A stretch of DNA of 64,000 bases. It comes from Nitrososphaeria archaeon (GTDB taxonomy: Archaea; Thermoproteota; Nitrososphaeria; JACIWG01). How positions within the stretch are numbered: position 1 is the first letter of the stretch; every line of letters starts with the position of its first letter. A program made the translations under genes and the position numbers. Below the pieces are notes generated by a model. The model was given only the letters and a program-made list of their open reading frames with translations, ran no database searches and had not been told where the DNA came from. Shown one piece after another: positions 62,506 through 64,000 of the stretch. Where the stretch lies: positions 578,514 to 642,513 of the forward strand of contig JARVJP010000009.1 of the NCBI GenBank assembly GCA_029776065.1, given 5' to 3'.

Positions 62506-62907
62506 ATGGGTTCGTATTTTCTAGACGGTACACCGGTGTTGGAAATAGCGATCAGGAATCCGTTTCTGAACAAGACCTTCCCAGCTGAAGGTAAAGTTGT
62601 TGCCATAATAGACACAGGGTTTGAAGGCTTCCTACTTGTTCCCAAAGATGTATTTGAAAAACTTTCTTTGGATCAACTTTCAGTGGATAAGAGAAGGCTC
62701 ATTCTTGCTGATGGCCAGTATACCCAGTCTATCGGGACATATGGCGAAGTGGTCATCCCAAATTTTAATGTGAAATTTGACGGCTTTATTGAGACCATAA
62801 GGGGGGTTGAAGAAATAGTTATAGGGACAGGTTTGATGGAAAACTTGAAGCTCATTTTAGACTATTGTACAAGAAGAATAGAAATAGAAGCTTGTAAAAA
62901 ACCTTAG
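62506..62907 (+). CDS. Retropepsin-like aspartyl protease homologue
   Basis: 133 residues. Active-site segment AIIDTGFEGFLLVP (D-T-G) and the late VIGTGLMENLKLILD, the second conserved pattern of clan AA single-domain proteases, which work as dimers. ATG 62506 begins just before the domain (GSYFLDG) and lies 22 bases after the RHH stop; TTG 62449 would add 19 residues and overlap it. Confidence 0.8.
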   Translation: MGSYFLDGTPVLEIAIRNPFLNKTFPAEGKVVAIIDTGFEGFLLVPKDVFEKLSLDQLSVDKRRLILADGQYTQSIGTYGEVVIPNFNVKFDGFIETIRGVEEIVIGTGLMENLKLILDYCTRRIEIEACKKP

Positions 62908-62955
62908 ATACTATCTACTTAATTAGTTTTTAATAAGATAATTGCTAGGTCCATA

Positions 62956-62980
62956 CAAGATTAGGCCCTCTTTAATCTTG
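62956..62980. promoter_or_regulatory. Inverted repeat between the protease and broken MNT genes
   Basis: CAAGATTA and TAATCTTG, perfect 8-bp arms with a 9-base loop. About 35 bases further is the TATA-like AAATATAAT of the broken MNT gene. It may be a terminator for the RHH operon or an operator. Confidence 0.45.
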
Positions 62981-63083
62981 CCATAACAAATGAAAGCCCT
63001 GATCTAAACCGTCATTCTTAAATATAATGGTACAAAATAATGGGCATAAGTCTAACTCATTGAACTTTATCACACCCAAATTT

Positions 63084-63588
63084 ATGGAAGTGTTGGATCT
63101 CTTCTTAGAAGAGCCGATGCAAGAATTTCATGAGAGAGGTTGTTAGAAAGGCAGGGGTAAGTAAGGGAGCGGTAAACAAGATTTTGAGAATTCTAGCTGA
63201 TATTAGCATGCTTGAAAGAGAGGAGAAAGGTAGAATGGTGTTCTATAAGCTCAATTGGGATGATCCAGTAGTACGACAGTTCAAGGTCTTAAGGAGTGTC
63301 TATTCTTTAAAAGGTCTGGTAAACGAATTAAAGAACAATTCGAAAAAGATCATACTCTTTGGAAGCTGTGCTCAAGGATCTAACGTGAAATCTAGTGACA
63401 TAGACCTTTTCATACTGACGAGTGAAAAGGATCAAGTTAGAAAGAAGATAAATATGTTTAACAAGAAAGCAGAGAAAAATATAGCACCTATAGTTGTCAA
63501 CAGCAACGAACTTGTTAAGCTTAAACATGAAGACAAAGCACTTTACTACAATATTGATAGAGGAATAGTTCTATGGCAGGCAGAATAA
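63084..63588 (+). pseudogene. Frameshifted HTH-MNT gene (pair 3)
   Basis: The conserved HTH of this family is split between two frames: the upstream frame encodes EVLDLFLEEPMQEFH and stops at TAG 63144, the second frame continues with REVVRKAGVSKGAVNK and then IILFGSCAQGSNVKSSDID (intact MNT motif) to the stop 63586. Two bases are missing, or one is extra, at about 63130-63135. A start ATG at 63130 would make a 152-residue protein without helix 1. The upstream frame is open from ATG 63027. An MNT of pair A type, with the HTH in the same place. Confidence 0.75.
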
Positions 63589-63899
63589 GTCCGAAAATCC
63601 AAAAGGCTACTAGCTGAAAGGAAGCTTATACGTGCTAAGGTAAGCAAGGAGACGATATCAAAAGAAATTTTAGCAGCAAAGGATTCAGAGAGAAGAGCCA
63701 CTACGCACTACTTTCAGCTATCAGGGAACTGTTCAAGAACGAGTTAGAGATCTCTCTAATTGAGAGCTTCGAAGAAGCCATGAACCTGAGGCAGGAAGCA
63801 GACTACGGTTTAAAGTACTCAGGAGAAGGAGCACAGGACACAATTGAAGGCGCCGAGAAATTTCTAAAAAGAATAAGTGAAATATTCATTATGGAATAA
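63573..63899 (+). pseudogene. Broken HEPN gene (pair 3)
   Basis: Begins MAGRISPKIQ, overlapping the MNT end by 16 bases, then shifts frame at AAAA (63601-63604) to RLLAERKLIRAKVSKE and EILAAKDSE. It then jumps at about 63684-63692 to EKSHYALLSAIRELFKN and ends with MNLRQEADYGLKYS and AEKFLKRIS at TAA 63897. The missing middle is the helix that usually carries the AYYSMFHA-like segment. So it has a frameshift and an internal deletion. Bases 63900-64000 hold nothing I can identify. Confidence 0.72.
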
Positions 63900-64000
63900 A
63901 AAGGTGTGTTTCCAACTAGTTCCATCCTAAATATGATACAAGAACAAACCGTCATCCTTCAATAGTTATCTTAAGAAGACCGCTTACCTTTCTCATGTTC

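Noticed and set aside
1-64000. CRISPR arrays, insertion sequences, rRNA or tRNA genes.
   Set aside because: No regular spaced repeats, no transposase-like ORF, and no cloverleaf or rRNA-like stretch were seen by eye.

Overview
The window comes from an archaeon, most probably of the TACK group. Ribosomal protein S25e, RNA polymerase subunit K, Alba, a thermosome subunit, an ATP-dependent DNA ligase, an archaeal-type phosphoglycerate mutase, ThyX and the ThiD-ThiN fusion all point to Archaea. Promoters look archaeal: AT-rich TATA elements lie about 25 bases before the start or transcription start, and several genes look leaderless. TTG and GTG starts are common. No 16S rRNA or other lineage marker is present, so I do not place it more finely. 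The thermosome, the flavodiiron protein and fermentative-type dehydrogenases fit an anaerobic, possibly thermophilic, peptide- and sugar-using organism, but that is inference.

Layout. 1-2.5 kb: information-processing genes (lig, S25e, rpoK, alba). 2.6-12.5 kb: a carbohydrate block with phosphoglucose/phosphomannose isomerase, two GT4-type glycosyltransferases, a GalT-like nucleotidyltransferase, a GH57 amylase, ApgM, a nucleoside phosphorylase and a cyclic 2,3-diphosphoglycerate synthetase-like GTPase. 12.5-12.85 kb: a gene-free stretch with a perfect operator-like palindrome, a TATA box, two hairpins and a T-rich end, read here as a candidate small RNA. 12.85-25.7 kb: two N-acyl-D-amino-acid deacylases, a Hrq1/MrfA-type helicase, NAD(P)HX repair, a PfkB sugar kinase and a K+-independent H+-pyrophosphatase. 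25.8-42.9 kb: redox and housekeeping enzymes (flavodiiron protein, MBL hydrolase, alcohol dehydrogenases, nitroreductases, an LDH2-type dehydrogenase, an aminotransferase, an M20 amidohydrolase) with small membrane proteins. 43.1-46.8 kb: a thiamine salvage operon (cytX, thiDN, thiW and a P-loop NTPase of unknown role). 47-55.6 kb: a CE7 esterase, thermosome, ThyX, SCP2-like protein, Fe-alcohol dehydrogenase and an M20 peptidase.

55.8-64 kb is an AT-rich toxin-antitoxin-like island: two intact HEPN/MNT pairs (a third lies at 31.8-33.0 kb), an AbiEii/AbiEi pair in reversed order, a ribbon-helix-helix protein paired with a retropepsin-like protease behind a perfect 21-bp palindrome, and a fourth MNT/HEPN pair broken by frameshifts and an internal deletion.

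The least described elements are the RHH/aspartyl-protease pair, the P-loop NTPase fused by overlap to thiW, the palindrome-controlled small RNA candidate, a ThyX with a four-cysteine insertion, and a GC-rich patch inside the thermosome gene that suggests gene conversion. Everything was read by eye; family names rest on motif recognition, not on database searches.
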